The notes: a model not told the origin generated them from the sequence alone. A stretch of DNA of 64,000 nucleotides from Altibacter sp. HG106 (GCF_028561755.1 NZ_JAQQTD010000004.1:62001-126000); one strand, 5' to 3'; numbered from the stretch's first letter, positions 24,740 through 34,452 are shown. Translations and numbers: made by a program.

Positions 24740-25717
24740 ATGCGATTTATAGTTACGCTTTTGATAGGTCTCTTTCTGATATCATGCAATGATTCTGACG
24801 GAAAAAGAGAGACCAGATATTTACCGAAGTCGGTTGGAAACATCAATTCCATTCAAATCATCATGGAAAATGACCTTTGGAACGGTAGTGTGGGTGAAAC
24901 ACTTCGGAAACACTTTGCCGCTCCTACCGACGGACTCCCACAGCAGGAGCCTCTGTTTTCAATGAACCAAATGGCACCGGCCAATTTTTCAGATTTTACC
25001 CGGTCCTATCGCGGCTTTGTGTATGTAAAGCTTGGGGATAAGGACTCAGTGAGTCTAAAGGAAAACTCCTATGCGCGTCCGCAAACGGGAGCCTTTATTA
25101 CCGGAACCTCCCGCGAAAGCTTGGTGCAGTTGATCGAATCGAATCACGAGCGTATTATTGCCGCTCTCAAGCAAGCAGAATTAAAAGAAAAACAACGCCG
25201 CATTAAGGTCTCGACGCTAAAAATTGATTCGCTACAAGAGCGTTTGGGCGTTTCTCTGACCATTTCGTCGGCGTACCGGGTTGCACTAGCTAAAGACGAT
25301 TTTTATTGGCTCAGAAAGGATTTAAAGTCAGGAAGCACCAATGTTATTATTTACGAGGTGCCGCTTAGTACTATTGGACAAGACAGTACGGTAATTGGAG
25401 ATATCATTGCCATGCGCGATAGCATTTCCGGAGACAAGATGCCCGTGGAAGAAGGAGGGCGATTTATTACGGAAGAAGCCTTCGCTCCGTTGTTATTTAC
25501 CACCGAAATCGACGGCAAATTTGCGTATGAAACCAAAGGTACTTGGGAAGTAAAAGACCAATGGATGGCAGGACCTTTCATAAACTACGCCATTCGCGAT
25601 GAGGCCAACAATCGCTATTTGATCTTAGAAGGGTTTACTTATGCACCCTCAGTAGAAAAACGGAATCATCAATTTGAGCTGGAAGCCATTTTAAAATCGG
25701 CAAAGCTTAGTAAGTAA
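24740..25717 (+). CDS. DUF4837 family lipoprotein
   Basis: A 325-aa predicted lipoprotein. The signal peptide ends in the lipobox LIS-C with Cys16. The mature part matches DUF4837 (VGNINSIQIIMENDLWNG, followed by the conserved FTRSYRGF and LEGFTYAPSVEKRNHQFELEAIL). Function unknown, restricted to Bacteroidota as far as I know. It lies 18 nt after the lytic transglycosylase and is likely co-transcribed. A strong terminator follows. Confidence 0.85.
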   Translation: MRFIVTLLIGLFLISCNDSDGKRETRYLPKSVGNINSIQIIMENDLWNGSVGETLRKHFAAPTDGLPQQEPLFSMNQMAPANFSDFTRSYRGFVYVKLGDKDSVSLKENSYARPQTGAFITGTSRESLVQLIESNHERIIAALKQAELKEKQRRIKVSTLKIDSLQERLGVSLTISSAYRVALAKDDFYWLRKDLKSGSTNVIIYEVPLSTIGQDSTVIGDIIAMRDSISGDKMPVEEGGRFITEEAFAPLLFTTEIDGKFAYETKGTWEVKDQWMAGPFINYAIRDEANNRYLILEGFTYAPSVEKRNHQFELEAILKSAKLSK

Positions 25718-25720
25718 CAT

Positions 25721-25752
25721 AAAAAAAGCGCTGTGAAAACAGCGCTTTTTTT
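25721..25752. terminator. Bidirectional intrinsic terminator
   Basis: Seven A, stem AGCGCTGT / ACAGCGCT with loop GAAA, then seven T. It is symmetric and can end both the DUF4837 transcript and the convergent tatA transcript. Confidence 0.95.
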
Positions 25753-25769
25753 AGAGCATTCGGCTCCAT

Positions 25770-25967
25770 TTACTTTTTATCTTCAATTTTACCGCCGTCG
25801 GTAGCAGGTTCGTCTTCTTTAGAGGCATCCTTAAACTCCTTGATACCACTTCCTAATCCGCGCATTAGTTCCGGAATTTTTCGCCCGCCAAATAGCAACA
25901 AGACGATGAGTACGATTAATACAATTTGCCAAGGGCCAATGGCTAAGGGGATCATTACTGCTTCCAT
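25770..25967 (-). CDS. tatA: Sec-independent translocase TatA/E
   Basis: Membrane subunit of the twin-arginine protein export system, 65 aa. It has the single N-terminal TM helix ([18 protein letters not shown]), the G-R-K-I-P-E-L hinge, the amphipathic [14 protein letters not shown] helix and an acidic tail. A second Met ([10 protein letters not shown]) four codons downstream could be the true start. No tatC or tatB adjoins. A -7 box lies upstream. Confidence 0.93.
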   Translation of the reverse strand: MEAVMIPLAIGPWQIVLIVLIVLLLFGGRKIPELMRGLGSGIKEFKDASKEDEPATDGGKIEDKK

Positions 25968-25989
25968 AATTCACAATTTTTAAGAATAA

Positions 25990-25997
25990 CAAATGTA
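25990..25997 (-). promoter_or_regulatory. -7 box for tatA
   Basis: Minus-strand TACATTTG, 22 nt before the longest tatA start. The -33 region is not clear. Confidence 0.5.
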
Positions 25998-26060
25998 ATA
26001 AGAAATCTTCAGAAATTACGTTTGTTAGCTAGATAATAAAAGAAGCCCGTGGGTTTGTTT

Positions 26061-26068
26061 TATATTTG
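26061..26068 (+). promoter_or_regulatory. -7 box for the M23 peptidase gene
   Basis: TATATTTG, 19 nt before the chosen ATG of the M23 gene. A possible farther-upstream GTG start would precede this box, which argues for the ATG. Confidence 0.5.
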
Positions 26069-26087
26069 TACAGCAAGAGCGAAGGCT

Positions 26088-26954
26088 ATGGCGAAACCCG
26101 AAAAGAGAACGAAAAAAATCAAAAAAAAGCTGCTACACAAGTATCGCTTGGTGGTGCTGAATGAAGATACTTTTGAAGAGCGTTTTTCCTTTAAGTTGAA
26201 TCGCCTGAACGTCTTTGTCTTTAGCACGATCTTCGCCGTTATTTTAATCGCGGGAACGACGCTATTAATTGCCTTTACACCGCTTCGGGAGTATATACCA
26301 GGCTATTCTTCCACCCGCTTGAAGAAGCGTGCAACCGACTTGACGTACAGAACCGATTCGTTAGAACAAGAACTCGCCGTGATCGAAAAGTATATCGCCT
26401 CTATCCGAAAGGTGCTCACAGGAGATGTTTCGACCGTCGACTTCAATAAAGATTCGATTATCGAAGCGGCTCAGGTGGATGCTTCCGCCGTAGACTTAAG
26501 CATTTCTGAGGAAGATTCACTGCTACGGGAGAAAGTGGCTCAGGAAGACAAATACAACCCTCTTACCACTCCTTCCGAAGTACGCCTTACCTTATTCCCT
26601 CCGGTAAAAGGAACGATCTCTTCCGAATATGACCTGAAAAGCAAGCACTACGCGGTCGACATTGTGACCGTTAAAGACGCACCCGTAAAAGCGGTAGCAG
26701 ACGGTACAGTGATCTTTGCGGAATGGACGGCAGAAACTGGCTATGTGATGATCTTGGAGCACCCTAACAACCTGCTTTCCGTATATAAACATAACGCTTC
26801 CCTCAACAAAGAGCAGGGAGAGCGGGTAAAAGCCGGAGAGGTAATAAGTACCGCGGGAAATACGGGAGCATTGTCTACAGGACCGCATCTGCACTTTGAA
26901 TTATGGAGTGATGGATACCCTATAAACCCAACAAATTTCATCGATTTTGAATAG
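26088..26954 (+). CDS. M23 family metallopeptidase
   Basis: Envelope peptidoglycan endopeptidase of the LytM/M23 type, 288 aa. It has a very basic cytoplasmic N-terminus (KPEKRTKKIKKKLLHKYR), one TM helix (about residues 42-66) and a short coiled coil. The C-terminal peptidase has the zinc ligands in SKHYAVDIV and GPHLHFELW. The start chosen is the ATG giving MAKPEKR; an upstream GTG would add a non-homologous tail and precede the -7 box. It ends 2 nt before the GH3 gene and is co-transcribed. Confidence 0.92.
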   Translation: MAKPEKRTKKIKKKLLHKYRLVVLNEDTFEERFSFKLNRLNVFVFSTIFAVILIAGTTLLIAFTPLREYIPGYSSTRLKKRATDLTYRTDSLEQELAVIEKYIASIRKVLTGDVSTVDFNKDSIIEAAQVDASAVDLSISEEDSLLREKVAQEDKYNPLTTPSEVRLTLFPPVKGTISSEYDLKSKHYAVDIVTVKDAPVKAVADGTVIFAEWTAETGYVMILEHPNNLLSVYKHNASLNKEQGERVKAGEVISTAGNTGALSTGPHLHFELWSDGYPINPTNFIDFE

Positions 26955-26956
26955 GT

Positions 26957-28456
26957 ATGATTTCTGTTAAATCGATTGTCGCAAAAATCTACGCCAAATT
27001 GGTCGTCAACCGTATTCGACGGTGGTCTTCTAGGCCCGAAGAAACCCAACGGAAGGTGTTCAATACGTTGATTGCTACTGCTGCAGATACAGCCTTCGGA
27101 AGGGATCATGGATTCCAACACATCAAAGAATACTCAGATTTTACTGAACGCGTACCAATTCGGGACTATGAAGAAAGCAAATCGTATATAGATAGAGTGG
27201 TGGCAGGGGAATCAAACATATTGTGGCCGGGTAAGCCGCTTTATTTTGCAAAAACATCAGGAACCACCTCGGGCGCCAAATATATCCCGCTTACCAAGGC
27301 TTCAATGCCAGCGCATATTAACGCTGCACGAAATGCAATTCTTTGTTATATCGCTGAAACAGGGAAAGCGTCTTTTGTGAATGGGAAGATGATCTTCTTA
27401 CAGGGAAGTCCCGAAATGACCGAAAAAAACGGTGTAAAACTCGGACGGCTTTCAGGGATTGTAGCGCATTATGTTCCCAAATACCTGCAAAAAAATCGGC
27501 TACCTAGCTGGGAGACGAATTGTATCTCCGATTGGGAAAACAAAGTCGACGCCATCGTAGCGGAAACCGAAACGAAAAACATGACGCTTATCAGCGGCAT
27601 TCCTTCCTGGGTTCAAATGTATTTTGAACGGCTCAAGGTCAAGACAGGAAAACCCATTGGGGAACTATTTCCCAACTTCGAACTATTTATTTACGGAGGG
27701 GTGAATTATGAACCCTATCGCGCTAAGTTTGAACAGCTTATTGGCAGAAAAATTCCTAGCATTGAATTGTATCCGGCTTCGGAAGGGTTTTTTGCCTTTC
27801 AGGATCGGCAAGATGAAGAGGGGATGCTGTTGCAGTTAAACTCAGGTATTTTCTATGAATTTGTAGAAGCCTCCGGTTTTTTCGACGAGAACCCTAAACG
27901 GCTCACCATTGGTTCGGTGAAGACGGGAGTCAACTATGTGATGATTGTTTCTAGCAATGCCGGTCTCTGGGCGTACAACGTTGGAGATACCGTACAGTTT
28001 ACCTCATTACACCCACCGCGGGTGATGGTTTCCGGCCGTATTAAACACTTTATTTCAGCCTTTGGAGAACATGTCATCGGGAAAGAAGTAGAAGAAGCCA
28101 TGAAACAGGCGGTGGCGGCACATGGGTTTTCTATTTCAGAATTTACCGTGGCCCCACAAACCGAACCTGAAGAAGGCGCCCTTCCGTATCATGAATGGCT
28201 CATTGAATTCGACACCCCTCCAATATCGCTATTGGAAGTTGCCAGGACGCTAGACCAAGCGATGCAACAGCAAAACTCATACTATTTTGACCTCATTGAA
28301 GGCGCCATTTTGCAGCCCTTACGAATAACCTCCTTACCGCAGCACAGTTTTTCTAGGTACATGAAATCTCAAGGGAAATTGGGCGGCCAAAACAAGGTTC
28401 CAAGACTTTCCAACGACCGCAAGATCGCAAACGAACTACACACTTTTAAAGCGTAA
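26957..28456 (+). CDS. GH3 auxin-responsive promoter family protein
   Basis: Adenylate-forming enzyme of the ANL-like GH3 family, 499 aa. In plants GH3 enzymes conjugate amino acids to jasmonate or auxin through an acyl-AMP. The ATP motif FAKTSGTTSGAKYIPLT is near residues 96-112. The second motif (ELYPASEGFFAFQ) is near 270 and VNYVMIVSSNAGLWAYNVGDTVQF near 318-341. The bacterial substrate is unknown. It begins 2 nt after the M23 peptidase stop, so the two form an operon. Confidence 0.85.
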   Translation: MISVKSIVAKIYAKLVVNRIRRWSSRPEETQRKVFNTLIATAADTAFGRDHGFQHIKEYSDFTERVPIRDYEESKSYIDRVVAGESNILWPGKPLYFAKTSGTTSGAKYIPLTKASMPAHINAARNAILCYIAETGKASFVNGKMIFLQGSPEMTEKNGVKLGRLSGIVAHYVPKYLQKNRLPSWETNCISDWENKVDAIVAETETKNMTLISGIPSWVQMYFERLKVKTGKPIGELFPNFELFIYGGVNYEPYRAKFEQLIGRKIPSIELYPASEGFFAFQDRQDEEGMLLQLNSGIFYEFVEASGFFDENPKRLTIGSVKTGVNYVMIVSSNAGLWAYNVGDTVQFTSLHPPRVMVSGRIKHFISAFGEHVIGKEVEEAMKQAVAAHGFSISEFTVAPQTEPEEGALPYHEWLIEFDTPPISLLEVARTLDQAMQQQNSYYFDLIEGAILQPLRITSLPQHSFSRYMKSQGKLGGQNKVPRLSNDRKIANELHTFKA

Positions 28457-28465
28457 ATTAAATAC

Positions 28466-28473
28466 TATCTTTG
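28466..28473 (+). promoter_or_regulatory. -7 box for the DUF6909-like/rfb operon
   Basis: TATCTTTG, 7 nt before the ATG of the DUF6909-like gene. The very short leader would make the transcript nearly leaderless. No clear -33 TTG. Confidence 0.5.
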
Positions 28474-28480
28474 CGCCTAG

Positions 28481-30163
28481 ATGCAACCATTGAAATCCCA
28501 TAAAAGAACAAGAGCGCAAGAGAGTTCAGGAGCGATCGAACGCCTGTACATTACCATGCGCCATCTGTTTAATCGCGGCTTCTACAAACCGATGGGTATT
28601 TCAGGGGAAACCCTGCGCGAATCCCTACTAATTCTGCGGCCTGAGATATATGGTAGCATTGCAGAAGAGAAGATAGAGCTGCAAGGATTATTGTATGTTA
28701 TCGATCGATTACCCACCGGAATAGAAGCGTGTAGATACGTTAACCTTACCAGCGACGAAGGCTACAAAAACTCACATTTTGTCCCTATTATTCCGAAGAA
28801 AAGACGCCGAAACTGCTATCGTATTGATAGCGAACAAATGAATATCGAAATTACACGAGGGCGTAGCGAAATTTATGATATTCTTACTCACCTGACCTTT
28901 CTGTATATCGAATCTCATAAAATCATGAAGCAGGTGATGATTAACGAAGAAGGCTCGTTAATCCGCGATTGGAGAAAGCTGGAAGAAATGGTCTTGAAAA
29001 ATGGAACATTGAGTCAGCAAGACAAAGAGATCGCCCTTACTCATACGGCTAGCTTCTTGGGGCGTACCTTCGAGGAGGTCTCTGCCATCTATCCTTCCTT
29101 TGCAGGTCCCGATAATGAGCACCGCTTTCTTCATATTATCTATTTCCTCGGAAAACTGGCGATTGATGAGGTTGTGAATGACAACAAGCGACTCATCACC
29201 TTTAGTCCCGTGCTTCGGGAACGCTTAGGGCATCACATTCACGGAGAGCGCTGGGCTCTTCATATTAAAAAAACACTGAGCGACCACAACTTGCTAGGGC
29301 GACCCTTGCACGTCATTAGTTCAAACATGCACAGTGTTATGAATACCTTGTACGCTCCGACGGCTCTGGCAAGCGAATTCAAAAAGAAAACACCCTTGCA
29401 GGTGTATGAGATGTTAAGCGACTCGGCCAATGAGAAACTGCGTCAAAAAGTAAAGAAAACGGCCCTAGACAATGGAATGCTCTCGCTTCCTGATACCAGC
29501 GGAACAAATATTGACGTTCAGATTATTGACACCGCGCAACTGCCCGGCTACGAGCCCGTTTCGGAAGTAGGTGAAGCACCCGTGATTATTGTTATGGATT
29601 ACGCATTTGGTGAGCAGGCCTATGAAACGATGGACGAATTGCTAAAACCCTATAAGACCCCTGAGAAACGTCACTTTCTCAACGTAGCTTCTATTTCGGT
29701 GATGGGCAAGGCAGGTATTCTTTCCGGAGGAAAAGGCGACATCATGATTCCATCAGCCCATGTTTTTGAAGGTACGGCAGACAATTATCCGTTTAAAAAC
29801 CGTTTAAAGAAAGCGCTCTTTGCGGAAAGTGGTATAAAGGTCTGTAGTGGAACCATGATCACCGTCTTGGGAACATCCCTTCAGAATCGCGACATACTGA
29901 AATTTTTTCATGAATCCACCTGGAATGTGATCGGATTGGAGATGGAGGGCGCACATTATCAAAAGGCCATACAAGCGGCGAGCAAAATAAGAGGAAGTAT
30001 TAGCACAAAGGTGAAGGTGCAGTATGCGTATTACGCTTCAGATAATCCGTTGGAAACAGGGAGTACCCTAGCCAGTGGCGGATTGGGTACAACAGGTGTG
30101 AAACCTACCTATTTGATCACCGAGAACATGTTAAAATTGATTTTAGAACCCCCTAAAAAATAG
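28481..30163 (+). CDS. DUF6909-like protein with phosphorylase-like C-terminus
   Basis: A 560-aa soluble protein. The N-terminal half is helical and has no motif I can name (conserved-looking IERLYITMRHLFNRGFYKP). The C-terminal half, from about residue 365, has a nucleoside-phosphorylase look: PVIIVMDYAFGEQAYETMDELL, ISVMGKAGILSGGKGDIMIPSAH, and the GLEMEG signature near residues 485-491, like the EME ligand motif of the PNP/UDP phosphorylase superfamily. I match it tentatively to DUF6909. It precedes rfbB by 2 nt, so it heads the polysaccharide operon. Confidence 0.65.
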   Translation: MQPLKSHKRTRAQESSGAIERLYITMRHLFNRGFYKPMGISGETLRESLLILRPEIYGSIAEEKIELQGLLYVIDRLPTGIEACRYVNLTSDEGYKNSHFVPIIPKKRRRNCYRIDSEQMNIEITRGRSEIYDILTHLTFLYIESHKIMKQVMINEEGSLIRDWRKLEEMVLKNGTLSQQDKEIALTHTASFLGRTFEEVSAIYPSFAGPDNEHRFLHIIYFLGKLAIDEVVNDNKRLITFSPVLRERLGHHIHGERWALHIKKTLSDHNLLGRPLHVISSNMHSVMNTLYAPTALASEFKKKTPLQVYEMLSDSANEKLRQKVKKTALDNGMLSLPDTSGTNIDVQIIDTAQLPGYEPVSEVGEAPVIIVMDYAFGEQAYETMDELLKPYKTPEKRHFLNVASISVMGKAGILSGGKGDIMIPSAHVFEGTADNYPFKNRLKKALFAESGIKVCSGTMITVLGTSLQNRDILKFFHESTWNVIGLEMEGAHYQKAIQAASKIRGSISTKVKVQYAYYASDNPLETGSTLASGGLGTTGVKPTYLITENMLKLILEPPKK

Positions 30164-30165
30164 TT

Positions 30166-31185
30166 TTGAATACCAACAACGTCTTAGTTACCGGGGGAGC
30201 CGGCTTTATCGGCTCCAATTATGTTTCATTTTTGATGCAAACAACAGATGCAAAGATTTTTGTTCTGGATAGCCTTACCTATGCCGGGGATGTAAAGAAT
30301 TTAGAAGCCGTTTCAGACGAAAACCGGTTCACGTTCATCAAGGCGGATATTCGCGATGCCGACGTATTGAAAGAAGTTTTTGAGACGCATGAGATAGATA
30401 CCGTGGTGCATTTTGCTGCCGAATCGCATGTAGACAACTCCATTTCGGGTCCGGCAGCCTTTATTGAAACGAATATCGTGGGAACGTTCCAGTTGTTGCA
30501 AGCCGCGTATCAGTATTGGATGGAAGGCCCCAATCAATTGCGTTCAGCGTTTGTAAATGCCCGATTTTTGCATGTTTCTACCGATGAGGTCTACGGAAGC
30601 TTGGGCGCTTCAGGTCTTTTTACGGAAGCAACTCCTTATGCGCCCAATAGTCCGTATAGCGCGAGCAAAGCGTCCTCCGATTTTCTTGTAAGAAGCTATT
30701 ATCACACGTACGGACTTCCCGTGGTAACCACGAATTGTTCTAATAATTACGGTCCGCACCAGCATAAAGAAAAACTGATTCCTACGATCATTCGGAAAGG
30801 ATTAAGCGGCGACGCCATTCCTATATACGGGGACGGAAAGAACGTGCGCGACTGGTTGTATGTGAAAGACCACTGCTCGGGCATTCAGTTGGCGCTGGAA
30901 AAAGGAAGCTTAGGCGAAACCTATAATATTGGTGGGCGCAACGAGCGTGAAAACTTGTATATTGCACACACCATCTGCGATTTACTCGATCGCATGAAGC
31001 CAAAAAAATCGGGCTCCTATCACGATCAGATTTCCTTTGTGACCGATCGTCCGGGACACGATTTCCGCTACGCCATTGATGCCTCTAAGATTGAGAATGA
31101 ACTGGGATGGAAGGCTGAAGAAAATTTTGAATCCGGAATCGAAAAAACCGTGGCCTGGTATCTGGAAAATACGGACAGACTATGA
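30166..31185 (+). CDS. rfbB: dTDP-glucose 4,6-dehydratase
   Basis: Second step of dTDP-L-rhamnose synthesis, extended SDR, 339 aa. NAD motif GGAGFIGSN at the N-terminus, [14 protein letters not shown], the active-site SPYSASKAS (YxxxK), and [17 protein letters not shown]. The TTG start lies 2 nt after the preceding stop; an ATG start would remove the NAD motif. The stop overlaps rfbA in ATGA. It acts in the cytosol on dTDP-glucose from RfbA. Confidence 0.96.
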   Translation: MNTNNVLVTGGAGFIGSNYVSFLMQTTDAKIFVLDSLTYAGDVKNLEAVSDENRFTFIKADIRDADVLKEVFETHEIDTVVHFAAESHVDNSISGPAAFIETNIVGTFQLLQAAYQYWMEGPNQLRSAFVNARFLHVSTDEVYGSLGASGLFTEATPYAPNSPYSASKASSDFLVRSYYHTYGLPVVTTNCSNNYGPHQHKEKLIPTIIRKGLSGDAIPIYGDGKNVRDWLYVKDHCSGIQLALEKGSLGETYNIGGRNERENLYIAHTICDLLDRMKPKKSGSYHDQISFVTDRPGHDFRYAIDASKIENELGWKAEENFESGIEKTVAWYLENTDRL

Positions 31186-32036
31186 AAGGTATTATCTTAG
31201 CAGGAGGCTCAGGAACCCGATTGCACCCACTTACTTTAGCGGTGAGCAAACAGCTCATGCCGGTGTACGATAAACCCATGATCTACTACCCGCTATCTAC
31301 GCTTATGTATGCGGGAATTCAGGATATCTTGATCATTTCTACGCCACAAGACCTTCCCTTATTTGAAAAACTACTGGGTGACGGTTCGCAGTTAGGGTGT
31401 CGATTTGAATACGCCGTGCAGGAAACACCGAAGGGGTTGGCCGAGGCCTTTATCATCGGAAAGGATTTTATTGGTTCCGAAAAGGTAGCCCTGATCTTAG
31501 GAGACAATATTTTTTATGGTTCCGGACTGAAAGAACTACTGCAAGCCAATAATGACCCTGAAGGCGGTATTATTTACGCCTATCACGTCCACGACCCCGA
31601 ACGTTACGGGGTGGTCGCGTTTGACGAGGAAGGGAAAGCCCTTTCCATCGAAGAGAAGCCTAAAAACCCGAAGTCTAATTACGCCGTTCCGGGAATTTAT
31701 TTCTACGACAATCACGTGGTTGAGATCGCTCAGAACATACAGCCCAGCGCGCGCGGGGAGCTTGAAATTACCGACGTCAATAACGCCTACCTACAACAAG
31801 GCAACTTAAGCGTGAGTATTCTGGATAAAGGCACGGCCTGGCTAGACACCGGCACTTTTGCTTCGTTGATGCAAGCCTCCCAATTCGTGGAGGTGATCGA
31901 AGAGCGTCAGGGACTTAAAATAGGCGCTATTGAAGAGGCCGCCTATGAAATGAAGTATATAAACAAGGAGCAATTACACAATCTGGCTGAGCCCTTACTT
32001 AAGAGTGGCTACGGAAAACACCTGTTACAATTATAG
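31182..32036 (+). CDS. rfbA: Glucose-1-phosphate thymidylyltransferase
   Basis: First step of dTDP-L-rhamnose synthesis, making dTDP-glucose, 284 aa. The nucleotidyltransferase loop [11 protein letters not shown] is at residues 7-17; [22 protein letters not shown] and GRAWLDTG-type (GTAWLDTG) motifs follow. The ATGA overlap with rfbB indicates translational coupling. Single-nucleotide gap before rfbC. Confidence 0.97.
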   Translation: MKGIILAGGSGTRLHPLTLAVSKQLMPVYDKPMIYYPLSTLMYAGIQDILIISTPQDLPLFEKLLGDGSQLGCRFEYAVQETPKGLAEAFIIGKDFIGSEKVALILGDNIFYGSGLKELLQANNDPEGGIIYAYHVHDPERYGVVAFDEEGKALSIEEKPKNPKSNYAVPGIYFYDNHVVEIAQNIQPSARGELEITDVNNAYLQQGNLSVSILDKGTAWLDTGTFASLMQASQFVEVIEERQGLKIGAIEEAAYEMKYINKEQLHNLAEPLLKSGYGKHLLQL

Positions 32037-32037
32037 T

Positions 32038-32586
32038 ATGCTACACATCGAAAAGACTCCGCTCCTAGATTGCTTTGTTCTGATTCCGCCGGCGTTTCCG
32101 GATGCCCGGGGTCAATTTTCAGAAACCTACAACAAAAGAGCCTTTCAGGCAGCAACCGGCTTAGACATTAATTTTGTACAAGACAATCAGTCTATTTCAA
32201 AGAAAGGCGTGTTACGCGGACTCCATTTTCAGACGGGACCCTTGGCGCAAGCCAAATTAGTGCGTGTGATTGATGGAAGCGTTCTTGACATCGTAGTCGA
32301 TCTTCGGAAAGAGTCGGCTAGCTTTGGGCAGCATTTTTCCGTGCTCCTTACTGGAGAAAACCGAAAACAGTTGTTCGTGCCAAAAGGATTTGCCCACGGA
32401 TTTGTCACCCTTTCGGAACGGTCTATTTTCGCATACAAATGCGATCAATTCTACGATAAGGCTTCCGAAGGAGGAATTATCTATAACGACGCAACCCTTG
32501 CCTTAGATTGGCATCTTCCCAAGGAAGCATTAATCATTTCAGAAAAGGATCTCGCCCTTCCCAGTTTTCAGGAGGTAATTTCATGA
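32038..32586 (+). CDS. rfbC: dTDP-4-dehydrorhamnose 3,5-epimerase
   Basis: Third step of the rhamnose pathway, a cupin-fold epimerase of 182 aa. Seen: GVLRGLHFQ with the catalytic His, LVRVIDGSVLDIVVDLRK, and VPKGFAHGFVTLSE. The start is the ATG right after the rfbA stop; an upstream in-frame start would lie within rfbA. The stop overlaps rfbD in ATGA. Confidence 0.96.
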   Translation: MLHIEKTPLLDCFVLIPPAFPDARGQFSETYNKRAFQAATGLDINFVQDNQSISKKGVLRGLHFQTGPLAQAKLVRVIDGSVLDIVVDLRKESASFGQHFSVLLTGENRKQLFVPKGFAHGFVTLSERSIFAYKCDQFYDKASEGGIIYNDATLALDWHLPKEALIISEKDLALPSFQEVIS

Positions 32587-33440
32587 TACACATACTCGTT
32601 ACAGGAGCAACCGGACAACTCGCAAGGTGTCTGGCCGATTACGCCCCTACTTTTGGCACCCTTCACTGTACATTCCAATCAAAACAGGAGTTGGACATTA
32701 CAGACAAAAAAGCCTTGCAGCAGTATTTTGACAGGAATACAGTGGATTACTGTATCAATACCGCGGCGTATACGAAGGTAGACCAAGCCGAAAAGGAGCC
32801 GGAAAAAGCCAATGCCATCAATGCGGAGGGAGCACGGCTCCTGGCGGAGGTATGCCAAGAGCATCACGCATGTCTTCTACATGTTTCCACCGATTATGTG
32901 TTTAACGGGGAAAAGCGTAGTCCGTATGTTGAAGTAGACGCCACCCATCCTTTGGGAGTGTACGGTGCCACCAAACGCCTTGGAGAACAAAGGGTAGCCG
33001 AAACGCTTCCCGAGCATTTTATCGTTCGCACGTCGTGGTTGTATTCGCAATACGGGCCCAACTTTCTCACCGCGATGTTAAAATTTGCTTCCGAAGGAAA
33101 GGACCTTGCGATCACTACCGATCAGCTGGGAACCCCTACCAATGCTAATGATCTGGCGAAGGCGTTGTTGGAGATTGTAGCGAAGCAGTCTACGGCCTAC
33201 GGCCTGTATCATTATTCAAACGGAGGCAGCGCTACCTGGTATGATTTTGCCAAAGCTATTTTTGAGGAATCCGGAAAAATTGAAACGGTAAACCTTGCCC
33301 AAACCGACCATTACCCTACCTTTGCCGAGCGACCGAAGTATAGTGTTTTGGACAACTCAAAGTTTTGTAACACTTTTGCAATGCAAACAGTGCCTTGGCG
33401 TTACAGTTTACAGCAACTATTATCTAATATGAATTACTAA
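32583..33440 (+). CDS. rfbD: dTDP-4-dehydrorhamnose reductase
   Basis: Last step to dTDP-L-rhamnose, SDR of 285 aa. The NAD(P) loop VTGATGQLARCL is at the N-terminus, INTAAYTKVDQAE, VSTDYVFNG and the active-site VYGATKRLGE follow, with QLGTPTNANDLA near the end. The start is the ATG overlapping the rfbC stop; the longer in-frame start lies inside rfbC. Confidence 0.96.
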   Translation: MIHILVTGATGQLARCLADYAPTFGTLHCTFQSKQELDITDKKALQQYFDRNTVDYCINTAAYTKVDQAEKEPEKANAINAEGARLLAEVCQEHHACLLHVSTDYVFNGEKRSPYVEVDATHPLGVYGATKRLGEQRVAETLPEHFIVRTSWLYSQYGPNFLTAMLKFASEGKDLAITTDQLGTPTNANDLAKALLEIVAKQSTAYGLYHYSNGGSATWYDFAKAIFEESGKIETVNLAQTDHYPTFAERPKYSVLDNSKFCNTFAMQTVPWRYSLQQLLSNMNY

Positions 33441-33450
33441 TTTCGAAACT

Positions 33451-34452
33451 ATGAGTACGAAAGATACCCATGAGCGAGATATGGATCTAGCCGATCTGTT
33501 CGACCTAGTTGGTCAATGGTTTTACCGAGTCATGAAGCATGTCTTTAGAGCGATTGCATTTCTCTTCAAGTTCTGGTGGGTCATCGCACTGCTCATCATT
33601 GGCGGAGTGTTATTGGGAATTTTAGCGGGTGGTGCCGAAAATCACAAATCAGTACTTGTTGTAAAAACGAACTTTGAGAGTCAGCCGTACGTCTATAATG
33701 CCATCGAGCAATTTAATGCCAACCTGGAAGAAGATGACACTTTATTCTTACGATCGGTTGGGCTTCAACCCGAAGAACCGGCCATCCGCGCGGTAGAAAT
33801 CTCTCCGGTGGTTGATGTTGTCAAGCTTCTTGAAAAGATTGAAAGCAGCGACCGCACCTTTGAAACAATTGTTTCTGAGCTAGAAGTGAAAGAAGACGAT
33901 GGAGGGGTTTTTGCTTCGGAAAAATTCTATTCTAATTACGATTATCACAAATTGATCTTGAGTTTTCATTCCGAAGACGGTCTGAAAAAACTACCTTCCT
34001 TACTAAATTACGTAAACGAACAACCCTATATCAAAGAATTGGTACAGGAAGCCCGAAAGAACTATCAGGAGCGAATCGATCAGAATGAACGTTCGATAGC
34101 GCAGATGAATAAGGTGATTGATGTCTATACCGACGCCTCTGCTATGGTAAACCAGACCTCCAGCAGTTTGTCTTTTTACAACAATGCGTCTTCTATCAGT
34201 CTAAGAGAGATTTTCTTATACAAATCAGAATTGACGGAAGAGAACGAAATTCTTAAGAACAATATGGTAGGCCTTGAAGATGCCTTGGTGGTGGTAAGCA
34301 GCGCCCAAACGGCAAGAGATGTGGGAATTACCGATAAAAAACATATTGTATATCCGTTTATGCTTGTGTTTTTCTTCCTATTGTTCGCGTTTCTTCGATA
34401 CACCTACCTTACTATTAAACGAAAACTAGAATCACGAGACACGCGCTCGTAA
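33451..34452 (+). CDS. Polysaccharide chain-length determinant-like protein (PCP)
   Basis: A 333-aa inner-membrane protein with two TM helices (about residues 40-60 and 303-320) and a mainly helical periplasmic part between them containing coiled-coil segments. This is the Wzz/PCP layout. The C-terminal stretch is short and basic, with no Walker motifs or Tyr cluster, so there is no fused BY-kinase. It lies 10 nt after rfbD. The likely role is to set chain length with the Wzy-like protein. Low primary similarity makes the call moderate. Confidence 0.7.
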   Translation: MSTKDTHERDMDLADLFDLVGQWFYRVMKHVFRAIAFLFKFWWVIALLIIGGVLLGILAGGAENHKSVLVVKTNFESQPYVYNAIEQFNANLEEDDTLFLRSVGLQPEEPAIRAVEISPVVDVVKLLEKIESSDRTFETIVSELEVKEDDGGVFASEKFYSNYDYHKLILSFHSEDGLKKLPSLLNYVNEQPYIKELVQEARKNYQERIDQNERSIAQMNKVIDVYTDASAMVNQTSSSLSFYNNASSISLREIFLYKSELTEENEILKNNMVGLEDALVVVSSAQTARDVGITDKKHIVYPFMLVFFFLLFAFLRYTYLTIKRKLESRDTRS

